A program made the translations under genes and the position numbers. From positions 3,415,001-3,479,000 of the forward strand of contig OY970824.1 of NCBI GenBank assembly GCA_963853835.1: a DNA stretch of 64,000 nt. Reading direction: 5' to 3'. The DNA comes from Calendula officinalis. Taxonomy: Eukaryota > Streptophyta > Magnoliopsida > Asterales > Asteraceae. Numbering within the stretch: the stretch's first letter is position 1; each line of letters begins with the position of its first letter. A model generated the notes under the pieces. It did not search any database. It was not told where the DNA came from and saw only the letters and a program-made list of their open reading frames with translations. Below, in pieces: positions 22,272 through 34,878 of the stretch.

Positions 22272-23462
22272 CAAAAGAGTAGCATCGAGTCGAGCTTTAG
22301 ACTCAATAATCTTTGAAGCGCTTCTCGGGAGGCAACCCGTGTGTATTTTGGTTAATTCCCTTTCCGTTCAGCATTTTTTTTAGTTAGTATTTTTTTTTCT
22401 GCTTCTTAAGTCATTTGGTGATTTTGGTTAAAAATCTGCTCGTGTTAAAAAATTCGGTAGTATGGGATTGAAGGAAAGTTCGCGCCGCGAACTTTCTTCC
22501 CGATCGCTAAGTCCATCCAGGGAGTTGGGCTCTTCATCGCTAAGATTTAACGATCAGTTAGCGATCCGGGTCGCGTTTCGGATTCGGGTCGACCCGGTTC
22601 GACCCAGTCGGTCAAGCAAAGTTCCCGATCGGTAACTAGATAGCGACGCGAACTCTGCAAGCTATATATTCTTCGTTTTTCTTCCAGCTCGCACAATCGT
22701 TAACCCTAACACTTCCAAATCGCGAACGGCAGAGCAGATTTCCCCCATTTTCTACCCGATTTCACTCATTTTTCTTCCAAATCTTCCGATTTCTTCATCA
22801 ATTCTTCATCTCCATGGGTCCAAGGGTTAGTTCTTCTACTTTTCTTCATAGATTCTTCAATTATTTCGGTATAGGTCCGAAATTTTTGACTTGTTCTTGA
22901 ATTTTTGAGTTAAATCTTAGCTCTTTATGCTTAATAGTTGATTTGTAGTTGAACCCTAGTTGAAATCTGCAATCTTTGTGCTTAGTTAGTCAAAACCTCT
23001 TAAGATTAGTAGATTTTTAAGACCTACATTGTTGAAATTGGGGGAAATGTATGTGACTTGAGTTAAATTTCAGATTTTTACAAGCATCTTGGTACGGGTT
23101 TAGTTGTTAAACTAGCATATTGTTTTTACTTAGTTATATTCCTTTGGATGCTAGTCTAACAACTCGGGTTGGATAAAATTGGGCACCAAATGACAAGTCT
23201 TTTGTTCAAAGTTATGTTAAGAATGTCACAAAGACACTGTTTTTACAATGTTAATATGTTTATAACACTTAGTTTTTAAATCAGTTTGAAATAAAATTTA
23301 ATTAACAATGTCAAATCTTTAATTTTATTTTCAATTTTCTTATTTTTAAAACTAAGTGTGGGAAGGGGTAACGTCATTTACATTCATGTTTTACATAATT
23401 AGACACCCTACTATTCTTTCATATTTATATTCTTAACATTGTGATTATTGTCTTTGATGTAG
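22272..23462 (+). other. Athila spacer between pol and third ORF, with a likely intron
   Basis: Noncoding sequence with palindromic GTTCGCGCCGCGAAC near 22480. A short open exon MGPR at 22814-22825 ends at GTTAGT and a pyrimidine-poor acceptor (TTTGATGTAG) ends at 23462; splicing them would place the MGPR start in frame with the coding region that follows. A purine tract AAGTGTGGGAAGGGG lies near 23354. Confidence 0.5.
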
Positions 23463-25031
23463 AAACAACAAAAGACAGCTGCCTCCACATCGACCGGTGG
23501 CCGCGGGCGCGGACGTGCACGGGCACCTTCACCTATCCCATAACCCGCACTCCTAGAAGATGGGTTCCCGGCCATTCTTAGAGTTAATAGGGAACACATC
23601 TTCCTAAACTTTGAGAATGCACCTCGAGAGGGTCTTGCACGAGAAAGTGAGAGTAGGAAAAATAAACTCTCAAACAAAAAAGTAGTTGTGGGAAGGTGTG
23701 TTGACCTGGAATTGTTAGACGCGGTAGGTCGAAGGGCGGATATTGAAAGTTACCTGGTCCGTTATCATAAGGATCACAATGGCAATGTACGTTTTATATG
23801 TCGGGCGTGGGAGAGAGCTCTCCTCATCAATGAACCAACTTATGATGAGCTCCTCCTCGAATTTTATTCTACTATAAAATTCGAACCCCGTGTAGCCATG
23901 AAGAACCCCGAAGATCCTTGCATCCAATACCGAGTAGCTAACCAATGGGTAGAATGTAACCTCATTCAATTCGCTATTAACCTAGGTATTTATACCATAG
24001 AAGAAACCACATCCGGAAGTTTTCGTCATTATATGAAGTGGTGTGCGACGAATGAGGTTAGAAATGTTGACGAATATTGGCGTCAAATCGGGGTTGGTGA
24101 TTACCGAATGGCTCATACAAAAGAGTCAAGCATTAGAAGCGGTACTCATCGGTTTCTTCATAGAATGATTGCATATACCATCCGCCACCGAAACCAAGGG
24201 CCCGAAAAAGTTAACAAATACGATATGTGGTTGCTCCACCAACTCATCGACAAGAATGCGATAACGAATATTCCATTCGTGATCGCCAAATTTTTGAGTA
24301 CACAAGGAAAGGGACTAAAAGGAAAAAGTCCGATGGGTGCCGGTCACTATGTCACTCGTTTGGCACGGGCCGCAACTGCCATTCCTCACAGAGTTTGGGA
24401 GAGCATGACATACCGACCAATGGGGTCAATGGACGAGGTATTGTTGTTGGGTATGCACGTCATTGTGAAATTTGCGGGTGACTATGTTTGGAATGAACAT
24501 CCCGGTGTGGAAAATCCGGGAAGTGGTAGTGATAGTAGTGAGGATGATGGTGATGATGATGTAGATATGGACGATGCACCGGGTCCCGAAATACCAATAG
24601 CGGGTCAACACTTTGATCAACCGGGACCAACGGGTCCCCAATTCGGGCATTCGGGCGCATCGGGATCCGGTTCGGGTCAATCCTCGTTCGATCCTTACTT
24701 CTCGTATAATCAAATGGTCGAGAGGATGGACGCGATGCAAGTCGATGTCGCCTATGTTCGATCATCAAACGACCATTTGCAATCTAATGTCCAAAATCAT
24801 ATGCAACGGTCGTACTACAATCAGATGCGGGTCGGGCAACAAGTGAGTTGGCAAACCGATGTTGCCAACTATAATCTATATCCAAATCAATTTCCCCGAC
24901 CCCCACCCTTTGATCATTCCAACATACCCACGTGGGCACCGAGCTACCCCGCACCACCGAACTACCCCGATTATGATGCTTGGTACCAAGACTCCAATTC
25001 TTGGTACCGCCCGTACCCACCACCGCAATGA
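23463..25031 (+). CDS. Athila third ORF (downstream, env-position protein), with an in-frame stop
   Basis: The coding stretch begins KQQKTAASTSTGGRGRGRAR after the likely splice acceptor, is interrupted by TAA at 23541-23543, then stays open to a stop at 25031; the uninterrupted part from the first later ATG (23688) gives 447 residues. It resembles the plant-specific ORF found after pol in Athila elements (FRHYMKWCATNE, YDMWLLHQLIDKN, IPFVIAKFLSTQGKG), followed by an acidic stretch (SSEDDGDDDVDMDD) and a P/Y/N-rich tail. I see no transmembrane segment or signal peptide, so calling it an envelope is not supported. Function is unknown. Confidence 0.82.
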
Positions 25032-26314
25032 AGGCGAAGAGGCAGAAAATAAAATAAAAAAAAAAAAAAAAAAACGTATTACTGTTTTTGTTTGTTTGTT
25101 TTTAGGTGTTCGTCGTGATTGCTGTTTGTTGCGGACTCTTGTAAACTGCTCCGGAATTCAAAATTTCACCGGGAATGTACACAACACACCCTCAGGTCGT
25201 ATACTTTCTTATGACCTCGATTTCCTAAATTTTGTCAAGTTTATTGCATTGGGGACGATGCAAACACTTAAGTGTGGGAAGGGGGTGTATTTAAAAAGAA
25301 ATCCACCATTTAAAATTTGTCAAATCTTCGAAAATAATCATCCGAGTAAGAAAACCGATTTAATGGTTAAATTTTTTTATGACACATCTCGATGCTTTTG
25401 AAAATAATTTTGGGAGACAAAGTTTAATTTAAATGATAGAATTTTAGCTAGCTTTTATGTTGCAATATTTGTGGCTTTTCATAGATTTAAGAATTTTAGC
25501 TCTTTGATTATGGTAATTTTAACGTAGAAAATTGGAAATGCCTTGCATAATATATAAGAATCATCTTTTAGAAAATTAAGGTTAGTTTTACTAGCTCCCA
25601 ATGACATTAGGTTAAGATAAGGGCCTTTAGTTTACGGTGCACATCATTGTGAATAATAAACAAAATTATATTAAAAAGTTATTAATTAAATATTGTGGAA
25701 GAACAAACAACCGGACGGGTGTCACTCAGACAAGTAAGCCCGAGGGGTCCTTCAAACCTAGCATTCTAAGGTCAACTGATCTGGACATGTTGGTGGAAAG
25801 TCTGTTACGCGGGTGGCATTCGAGCTGAGGTTCTTCCCACCAAACAAATAAATAAATAAAGAAAAATAAAAAAAAAAAAAAAAAAAAGAAAGAAAAAAAA
25901 AAAAATAAAAAGAAAATAAGCAAAAATAAATAAGCTTGAATAAAGCATACATGAATAAAGCGTTTACGCTACCCAATGATATTTAAACTAATTTTTCTTA
26001 TTTTAACCCTACTAATTGGGTGGTTTTCATAAAGATGATATTTGTAGATTATGCAAGAATGAAGAGATTCTAAATTAAAATTGGTATAATTAAGGTAGCC
26101 AAAAAATTAGTAGGTTTATGAAAAGTTAACTAGTTTGGTACACAAAATTGGATATAAAGTCTAGGTAAAATTTTATTTGCTAAATTAAGCTAAATTCTGA
26201 AATTGGCATTGATTGTGATTGAGATGTTTGTCATATGCATTGGATTGGTGTCTTACTAACAGATTTTTCAGGATGATTTGCTTGAGGACAAGCAAAGTTT
26301 AAGTGTGGGGATTT
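25032..26314 (+). other. Athila 3' noncoding region and polypurine tract
   Basis: Contains an A-run at 25060-25075, a long A-rich tract at 25850-25920, a purine tract AAGTGTGGGAAGGGGG near 25270 and the true tract AAGTGTGGGGATTT immediately before the 3' LTR (26301-26314). The last primes plus-strand DNA synthesis. Confidence 0.75.
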
Positions 26315-27656
26315 TGATATTGACGTTTTTAGACACGTTCAAACCCGTCAATATCGTCAATTTTGAGTACGTTTTAGAAGCAAATACATGTGATATTACT
26401 CAATTATGTGTTTATGTTACATTTCAGGTGATATATCGAAAGAGGTGCCAAAAACGGGCCAAAAGATGAAGAAAAATACAAAATTATAAGGCAAAAATAG
26501 TTCACGATCGTGAACTGATCGTGAACTATTCACGATCAGTCACCAAAGTCCCTGTATGGTCTTCGCGTTCGTTATCGAGAGTTACCGATCGTTATGTCAT
26601 CAAAACAAGAAGTTCACGACGCGAACTATAGTTCGCGCCGTGAACTATGCGCCTCTGATCGTGTTTTATGCCAGATCAAAGGGAAATGTCAGGCATCTTT
26701 TTCTGGAAGTGTGTTTTTGGGCAGTTAAGGACGATTTTGGAAGCAGTTTATCAAGGGATTAGTCAAGTTTATAGCAATCATTGATTCTCAAACATTTTGG
26801 ATTAAATCTATGGTTGTAATTCTATACTTTAACTCTTGTTTGTTGATTTCTAGCATGTCTATGTGCTAGTAATCTTTATATTCACTATGTTTGGATGATT
26901 CTAGGGTTAAGTATGGTTTAATTTTAGGATTTGTTTGTGTTCAAAATAATTGTTGATGTTTAATTACTCTTCTTGGTTTAATTTATGAGTTTTCGTTTCT
27001 TTATCGTTGGTAATTGATTAAATTAGATATTGACAACATTTGGTTCAATTGATTACTTCCCCAACTTTTCATTATGACCTAGTTGGTAATTCACTAGAAA
27101 TAGGGATTAGAGATAAGATTCCAATAAGTTAGATTAAACAAGAAGTTCAACCCTAGTAATGAAAATTCTAGGTTAGAGGTCCTAGTTAATTCAAGACGGT
27201 AATTTCAACAAATAGAAGTGTGATTAGTTATAGCTTTTGAGAGAAGAAATTCCTATTAGTTGTAATTAGTTTATTAAATGGGATTGAGAGAAATCTAATG
27301 CCGTGACTTCTAGAACATTAAACTAGCCGGTGCTTAATAACCATACTTAGAACTAGATGAATCCATACATAGTGAATATCCCTTAAATCTCATTTCAATC
27401 GTTCAAATTTGCATTTCTTGCCATTTCAAATATTAATTACATTTCATATAAATCAAAACATGAACAAAAATCTTTTCTTGATTAATTCTTTAACTTTCTT
27501 TACTTGGATTACATAAACTGTTCCCTGTGGATTCGATAACCCGAAATACTTACCTAGCCTATATTACCCACGATTAGGTATACTTGCCTATGAATGTGGT
27601 AATCTAGATTAGTGGTATTTAGGAGACATAATTTTATAACTAGATCGTACACATCA
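26315..27656 (+). repeat. 3' LTR of the Athila element
   Basis: Same length as the 5' LTR with about 7 substitutions and no indels by eye. Ends ACACATCA followed by the ATCAT duplication. Confidence 0.95.
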
Positions 27657-28146
27657 ATCATCATAGAGATTTGGTCCATTAATATTTAAGTACGTACACA
27701 TAATTATTATAAAGGGTTTTTTTTTTTAATATGTGCCTCTATTGCACATAATAAAGCCATTTTGATTATCTTTAACCTTCCAATTAAATTACAAAAGTCA
27801 TTTAATACATTACAACAATATAGAAACTTTGAGTCTCACTGATATTAATTGTTTCATTTTTGGAATTTTTTACTTCATTTAAATGGTTTTATCATGTGCA
27901 CAGGGGAACATATTAGAAGAACTCAATTATAAATATCTATCAAATTCAACACTATTTATGTTGATCATGAGTATATTTATGCTACATTTACTGTTTGCAT
28001 GACTCCGTAGGTTCATGAGAATATTGTTAGTATTTTGTGTTATCCATGCTACACAACCGCTATCAATATTATAAAAATAATATTGTTAATCTACACATTT
28101 TATTATTTCTTATGATTCACCACGCATTCATCTTCTTGATCCCTCT
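27657..28146. other. Intergenic DNA, 3' flank of the cyclin gene
   Basis: AT-rich, no gene or element end recognised. Confidence 0.5.
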
Positions 28147-30033
28147 TCAATTCCTCTTGCTATTATTCTTCATAACATGCCCATTAATGAAAGATAGATC
28201 AACATGTTCTTCATAGATAACAGCTTGTTCCTTGTTTAATACAGTATCGGGACTCGAAGGGTTCGTGTTTCCTTCAAATTTGCGAATTTTAACCAAGATT
28301 TCTTGCATCGTTTTGTAGCAAGATTGTAAATTTTTCTGTATCAATATTCAAAACCATTAATAAAGATTAGTGAAGCTCGAGAAGTTGATCGTTAACTTAC
28401 TTCTTGATCCGATGGAATAATTAAGTTAGTGATCTGGGAAATACATTCTTGATCTTCAAGAACACATCTCATTCCGCTCATGGCAATTACACATGGTCGG
28501 TATACAAGTAATTTAACATCTGCAAGGATTCAACATCCAAACTTTCAATATTAAAATTAAGTAAGCAAAAGGTGTTCAATTATGCATTTTCAAATGATTA
28601 AAATTTAATATGTAATTAAAAAATGCGGAAATGATAATTGACAACTTTCAATAACGTGTTCGTTCATGTATAAAAAAGTTGTGCATTAATTTAAAGAATT
28701 TCACTTCCATTGTTAAAAATATAACTTAAGAGTACATGTAATAATTTTTATATATATTGTTAACAAAACCCTTACGGTAACTAGGTGACTTTAATGATAA
28801 AATTCATTTAAAACTTTTTCTTATCCTAATGTTGCAAATATCATTAAAAAATGATCCTAGATAAGTGTGTGAATCATATCATAGCATGATCGATCAATTT
28901 AATAGAACACCCAAAACTGATTATATATTGTGACATCATATCAACAATTAATTAGTGTGTTAATCATATCTTTGATCGATTTATATACCTAATGATATGG
29001 AAGATCAGATGGAGTAATTAAGTACCATGAGAAGATGCAAGAAGAACTTCGCAGATCCTTGAACTTAACTCATTAAGATTGATCGGTTTGATCACCGCAT
29101 TCAATTCCTGTGTGATCAATTCGGCATACGATCGAGTGAGGGGTGATAGAATTAAGTTCCCAACCTATTGTGTTCAATAATTTCAATTCCATTTTTTGAA
29201 TCAATCTTGCTTTAAAACAATAATCTAATCCCTCCTGCAAAAATTAATCACATGCATGATATATGCGTGCGTGCTAATTAATTAGTCTTTTAAACCATTG
29301 ATCATGAAATTATAACAATAATATCGTTAATTACCTGAATTTCATGCAAGGAGGGAGGACAAGTTTCACCAAATTTGATAGCAATCGATAAAGAAGCCAA
29401 AGAAAGCAACTCCATCATCCAATATGTCCAACCCTTCATAAAATATTCTAGACAAATATTAGTTGCATGATAACTTTCAAGACAAACCCTTATAACCTTT
29501 AAATACCAAAATATTACATAGTTTTTAAAAAGAAATAAATAAAAAGGCTTACATGGCAGTGGTTGATATCAATAAACCGGTCGGCATAATTCACCGCGTT
29601 AAACACAGTTCCGATACCAAAATTAAACCGCCTTTGAGACTACATAAATCGAAAAACTGGAAGAATTAGAGACATAATAGCATCAATATTCGTAGTATAA
29701 ATTAACTTAACAAGCTAGACTTGATTATTTCAAATATTAATTACTTACATGAATGAACCATTGGATGGCTTTAAATCTACAGTTTGCAACGAAATGATCC
29801 GATTCAAGAACGTTTATGTAACCCGGACGGATCATGTACTTGGTTTCTTTTTGTAGGTAAGTATCAAACAAGTGTTCAAAACCATCATGTTTCGAATAAT
29901 AATCAGTATGATTATATGTTATATGATGATCATGTACAGAAGAAGACACTGGACTCATGTCCCACACTTCATCACAAAGAAGAAACTGATCATTTGTCAT
30001 GTCCTCCAAGAAACCAGGAGTCAATGGATTCAT
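28147..30033 (-). pseudogene. CYCD: D-type cyclin gene with a 4-bp frameshift in exon 4
   Basis: Exons: 29749-30033, 29553-29639, 29335-29433, 29026-29234, 28401-28519, 28147-28335, all with GT-AG introns. Exon 1 carries LLCDE at residues 18-22, the LxCxE retinoblastoma-binding motif of D cyclins. The cyclin box follows (FKAIQWFIH, NAVNYADRFIDINHC, ELLSLASLSIAIKFGE, FKARLIQKMELKLLNTIGW) and then the C-terminal fold. In exon 4, after SITPHS, the sequence TCGATCG has four extra bases; the expected frame resumes afterwards and exons 5 and 6 remain open. Read literally the protein truncates about 20 codons later. Without the insertion it would be about 327 residues, normal for the family. D cyclins activate CDKA at G1/S. 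A sequencing error is possible; the D subgroup is not determined. Confidence 0.85.
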
Positions 30034-31286
30034 GTTTCTATTTTGTGAATATGTGTGTGTTTTGTTAGTGTGTGGAACAATGGCGGATGTGTACGTGGTG
30101 GTTGTGGGGGGTTTAAAACAGACGGGTTGTGTTGGTTGGAAGGAAAAGACACGTACCGCATGAAGTGGGTAAATGCAATATATATTGAGTTGTACGTGAT
30201 ATTATGTGTGTTTTTGTTGGTGGGTTTTTACGCGCTAATCATGATTTGTGACTGATTCCGAATTTTTCACTTATCAAATGTTTATCAATGAACCGATTGA
30301 ATTCATGACCATGTCATTTGGGATCTATTACTAATAGGCCATTAGCAGATGATGTTTAAAGGGTATTCATTTTATAAAAGTTCTGTCACAAGTAGCCGGA
30401 CTTTGCTCATGACCTAATTGTTACCATGCCCGTTTTCGTTCCGCTGGTTTTTATTGGTGTTACAAAGTTATATTTTAACATAAACTGATTTTTAATGTGA
30501 ATTCGTTGTAGTTTAACTATTTTAAGTTGAGAAGTGATAGATCTTAATTTTTGCATTAGTTAAAATAGTTATGATGTTTTTTTCTTCTTGATAATCCGTC
30601 TGTAAACAGTTATATATATAATGTACGTTTTTTTAACTAAGTAGTGTGTATATGGATATAATGTCTTGGTGCATAAGATGAAAAAAAACTTGATATCTGT
30701 CCACATTAATATGTCAGATTGTATCATTTTATCCTGAATTTTTTGTAACTATTCTTCAACCTAATAATTAATATTTGGTGCTTAATATCAATATCTGATC
30801 ATTTATATCCAATATCTAATTTTTAATACTTTAATATCTAATACTTAATAATAGAAATTTATATCAAATACTGTATTATTATTATTATTTGAGTATTTAA
30901 TATACTTTATAGTTGCTTATTCAAAATAATCTCATTTTATCATTTAACCCAAAAAAAACAGAGAATGATCATTTGTCATAACATTGTTTAGTGTTTACAG
31001 AGCGTTTTGTTACTATTATAATCATTTTTTTCCTTGTAAATATTACAATTACAAATATTAAGATATACAACACACGATTCTCACAATATAAGTATCAACT
31101 AAACATATAAATTACAATTTCAGATCAAAAGTAAAGATAACAGAATTTGTGTTAGTAACCAACGACAAATAATTAAATATAGGTTGCAATCTGATATATC
31201 AAGATGAAAACCAACCATTGTAGCATTACATCGTTTTTAACAGTAACTGTCATTTATAGTTGAACATATAAACTAAATTTAAAGTC
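30034..31286. other. Cyclin promoter side and GID4 3' flank
   Basis: AT-rich sequence with simple TTATTATTATT stretches near 30880. No gene seen. Confidence 0.5.
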
Positions 31287-33742
31287 TTATTGCAGCTCAT
31301 AAGAAGAGAAGCTGAAACCTGATCTTCCTTCGTTGCTTGTTTTCAGCTCAAGCTTCTGAAACGGGCTGTAATTTTGGGTTAAGAAAAAAACATTCCATCA
31401 CTTAACGTGTTCACTAATAAAAATTAGTAGCAAAATTGGCGGGCTGGGTAACAGGTCATAATGGGCTTGTGTCAAAACTAATTTTTTTGGTACAGTTGGG
31501 TTGGGTTAACACTTTTTCTCCAATTTTTTTAATATTTTAGAACATAATTAGTGTATCATATATGATAATTTTTTTTAATTAATTGAATATAATAAGATAT
31601 AGAAGGTTGCATTCCTTTTGAGCTATTTTTCATTTTACGCATTTGACCATTTAACGATTAGACATAGCCAGAATCAACCCGTTCATAAGTAAACGCGTCA
31701 TAAAAAAATTTCCAAATTTTACAATTTATATAAATACTTAGTGTATCATTTATGAATGCAAAATAATATAATAAATAAATATAATTTCTCAAATACAATA
31801 ATTTAAAAGGTTGCATTACATATATTGATATATAGTTAGATTGACTTTCAACTTTCAACCCATTTGGCCCATTTCCTTTTAAGTTATTTTGTATTTTACC
31901 CGTTAAAGATAAAAACATAACCCGAATCTACCTATTTATAAGTAAATGGGCCAAGATTGCCACATATACTAGAAATTAACCACCAAAAAATGAAAAAGGA
32001 AATAAAAAAGATTAATACCTGCTATTTGGATCATAATAGTATCCATTGATGGAGCCATCCACACAAGAGAAGCAAACATAGTAAAAACCAGCTATGGTCA
32101 ACCCACAATCAGCTCCAACATTCACAAAGTACTGCTCTTTCCATCTCTGTATCATGTTAGAGAACGGGTCAAAATGGGTAATCTCGGGTGCAGGACAAAA
32201 CGGGTCAGGTTAACCCTCATACCCTAATTTTTCATAAAAATATATGATTATAAAAACTATGTTATTACAATATTAGTCTAATTTTCAACATAATACCGAC
32301 TTAGGAGGTTCTATGCATTAAAAAAAGCTATGGATGAACTTCTACCCATTTGACCCGTTTCATAGATAAATAAACCAAATTACCATAAATATATATTGGT
32401 AGTTACTGAGGTCCAATGACTTCCCACCATCAACTTCCACTTGGCTCTGACATGAACACAATGTTAAACATACAAAAAAACAACAACGATAATAACCTGT
32501 TTGAGTGACATGTTTTGAGGACTTACTAAAAGTGGTGAGAAAGATGGGAATTTTGTCCAGTGATCTATGTCAACTTCTGACCTGGCATCATTATTTACTG
32601 CAAATAAGTATATGTTGGTATTAAACGTAACATGACCTACAATATTGTTCAATTTAGGAATAAAAAAATTGTGAAATGCGACATGTTTGAAAGTAGAAAA
32701 GAAAATATACGTTGCTTTCCATTTGTTAGTAAAGAATGTATAATTCTTGGTATCAACAATTTCTCCTTCCCAAAAAGTAACCACCTGCAATTAATTAATT
32801 AATTTTGGTAAGCTATTAAAATTTATAAACCATGATGAACAAATATATAGTAATCGTGAGTTCAATACTCGTATTTAATACTCTAAACCATAACACAAAG
32901 GCTTTTGAAGAAAAACACATAAAATATTCAAACAATTTTTGAAGAACTAAAAGCCTAATAAAAATATTATATACCCATTTAAAGTATGCTGCTTACTGGT
33001 GTATCTGCCATTGGAACATTTAGAGCTTCCATGGTACCACATAAATATCCATGATTCAGATCACATCCTTGAATTCGCACATTAACTCTCCATGCTTCCT
33101 CTTTTTGTGGACTCGAAACATTTTGAGTTCCTGAAAATGCCTACAAAAATCATTTTCATTAAATTCTTATCATAGTTAAAATGTTATAACAAATATATAG
33201 TATATTAAAAAAATGATGCAACAAATACCTGTCCAACACTTAGAAGTGAACACGGTTGTAGACAAGTTTGTCCAGAATTTGCACCTGAACAATGATAAAA
33301 ACATGTATCAGATAGATAGACAGAGAGAGCAGTAAGCAAGCAATTTAATTAGAATACAATTCTTTACAACATTTTTCTTCATTTTCTCTCCATCTTGAAA
33401 TTCAGATTATGATGTCAACCTAATAGTTTGAAAGCAGTAAACTAGAGGCCCTTGTGCGATTACACACTAAAATAGCTCCAAGTTTTTCACAAAATAAACT
33501 ACATATATCCATATACTCTTTTTCAAACCTAATTTGTGCTTATACACATATAGAAAACTCCAATTTTCCTTCAGTTCATGTAATCGACCAAACAGTATTC
33601 ATGACTGAGTAACATAAGTTAAGATGAATTGAAATTTCGACCACAATTTACGAGCAGAAGTGTAAAAGAACTATAACCAATTGTGGTGAAAAATACCTGA
33701 AGAATTAGAAGGTGTCGGGGACTCCACCATTCTGACAGGCAT
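31287..33742 (-). CDS. GID4: GID4 homolog, complete eight-exon gene (214 aa)
   Basis: Exons: 33697-33742, 33229-33284, 32997-33140, 32711-32784, 32527-32581, 32384-32446, 32019-32146, 31287-31365; lengths add to 645 nt in frame. The product matches the Vid24/GID4 family: WRVNVRIQGCDLNHGYLCG, VTFWEGEIVDTKNYTFFTNK, DIDHWTKFPSF, YIFMRWKEQYFV, LTIAGFYYVCFSC and GYYYDPNS, ending SFSSYELQ. GID4 is the substrate receptor of the GID/CTLH ubiquitin ligase; in yeast and human it reads N-terminal proline degrons through a beta-barrel. Exon 5 starts at the acceptor ending TGCCAG, because the acceptor 16 bases upstream would introduce a stop. Length equals that of other plant homologs. Confidence 0.93.
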
Positions 33743-34480
33743 TTTTGCTGTATATGCAAAATTTTAGCGCGATTGAATTGTTGTAAATGGGGAAGGAGAT
33801 CAAAAGGGGGCTCAGAATACGATGACAAATCAGAAATGCAAAAATGAAAGTGAAATGTGTTTTATGGGAATTACAGTTACACCCCTTAGACTATGATTTT
33901 AGTTATAAAAGACCCTTGGACTATGATTTGTCACTTTTCTCTCCTCATATCATATGCTTGTCCCATCCTGATAGGGGTGAGCGCGGTTCAGAAATCGACT
34001 TAAATTGAAACCGTTAGAATCGAAATCGAAAATGATGAATTTTCGAAACCGAACAAATAATATGTTTTCGGTTTTGGTTCGGTTTGATTTTTTAGGGCAA
34101 ATCTCCATCCTTATCAAAAGACCGAACTGAATCAAAGTCGATTGAACCGAAAATACTGAATTCTCAACACCGTAGTGATAACATGTTTTTTCGGTCAGTT
34201 TTCAGTTCGGTTCGTTTTTTCAGCTCAAATGCTCACCCTACATTGACGCACATTCACCTCTAACGATGTGTAAGTCCCGTCGTGGATAAATAGTAGGGTA
34301 TATTCCCCATATGTGGAGGGTTCGAGGAGGCGACATCTTGCCCCTTATGAATGTTACCGTCTTACTAACTGCGGTTAAAAAAAAAACTCGAAGAGATGAA
34401 AAATAATTATAAAAGCAACAAAAGAAAGTTATATAAAGGAGAAATAAGAATATATCCAAAAACCTTAAAAGTCTAGACCA
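33743..34480. other. Divergent intergenic region between GID4 and the DEAD helicase
   Basis: Holds the promoters of both genes. A short direct duplication with TAGACTATGATTT / TGGACTATGATTT lies at 33890-33935, and a CGGTTT-rich foldback at 33972-34240 is listed separately. Confidence 0.5.
33972..34240. repeat. CGGTTTCGGTT-rich foldback element
   Basis: TAGGGGTGAGC at the left is mirrored by GCTCACCCTA at the right, and the interior is built of degenerate GGTTCGGTTT and CCGAAC words. This is a common class of dispersed plant repeat. Confidence 0.6.
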
Positions 34481-34481
34481 T

Positions 34482-34490
34482 AAACCCTAA
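34482..34490 (+). promoter_or_regulatory. Telo-box before the DEAD-box helicase leader
   Basis: AAACCCTAA, just upstream of the first transcribed bases inferred from the leader exon. Telo-boxes are enriched in promoters of plant ribosome-biogenesis and translation genes, fitting the Has1-type gene that follows. Confidence 0.55.
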
Positions 34491-34878
34491 TTTTCGTCGC
34501 CAACGTTTTTAGACAACACAGTAAACAAGTCGGCGTCGGTGTGCTCTCGCTGCTCTCTTCAACCGCAAGTCACGACCACCCTTACGCCTCCATCTTCGAG
34601 AAAAATCAAGGTATTTTTTACAAATTTACTCCTCTGCTTATATGCCTATTTTGTTTATTTATCATGTTACATTGTTATCCTTCTTGTGTTATATGCTATG
34701 TTTTAATTTTGGTTTGTTATCACTATGCTTTATTATGTGATGATTTGGTAAACTGTTGTCAGGAAGAAAAAGGCTTGTCATAAACCATATAAATCTCTAT
34801 TTATTTCTGATTGTTTTATATGAATTTGGTATTTCATAATCTCATGTTGTTCTGTAATACAAACAGAAATTGCAGAAT

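Larger units (their letters stand above)
15108..27656 (+). mobile_element. Complete Athila-type Ty3/gypsy retrotransposon, 12.55 kb
   Basis: Two LTRs of identical length (15108-16449 and 26315-27656) enclose a primer site, gag, pol and a third ORF. ATCAT flanks both ends (15103-15107, 27657-27661) as target duplication. The LTRs differ at only about 7 positions by eye (~0.5%), so insertion is recent. The primer site matches tRNA-Asp, as in Athila elements; the protease-RT-RNase H-integrase order is that of Ty3/gypsy, and the ORF downstream of pol is typical of the Athila lineage. Gag and pol are out of frame by one base in a C run, and the third ORF has an in-frame stop, so this copy is probably non-autonomous. 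Confidence 0.96.

Noticed and set aside
23688..25031. Retroviral-type envelope glycoprotein
   Set aside because: Although in the env position, I see no signal peptide, transmembrane segment or cysteine pattern.
25726..25976. Phe-rich minus-strand frames in the Athila 3' region
   Set aside because: They read through an A-rich tract; no protein pattern.
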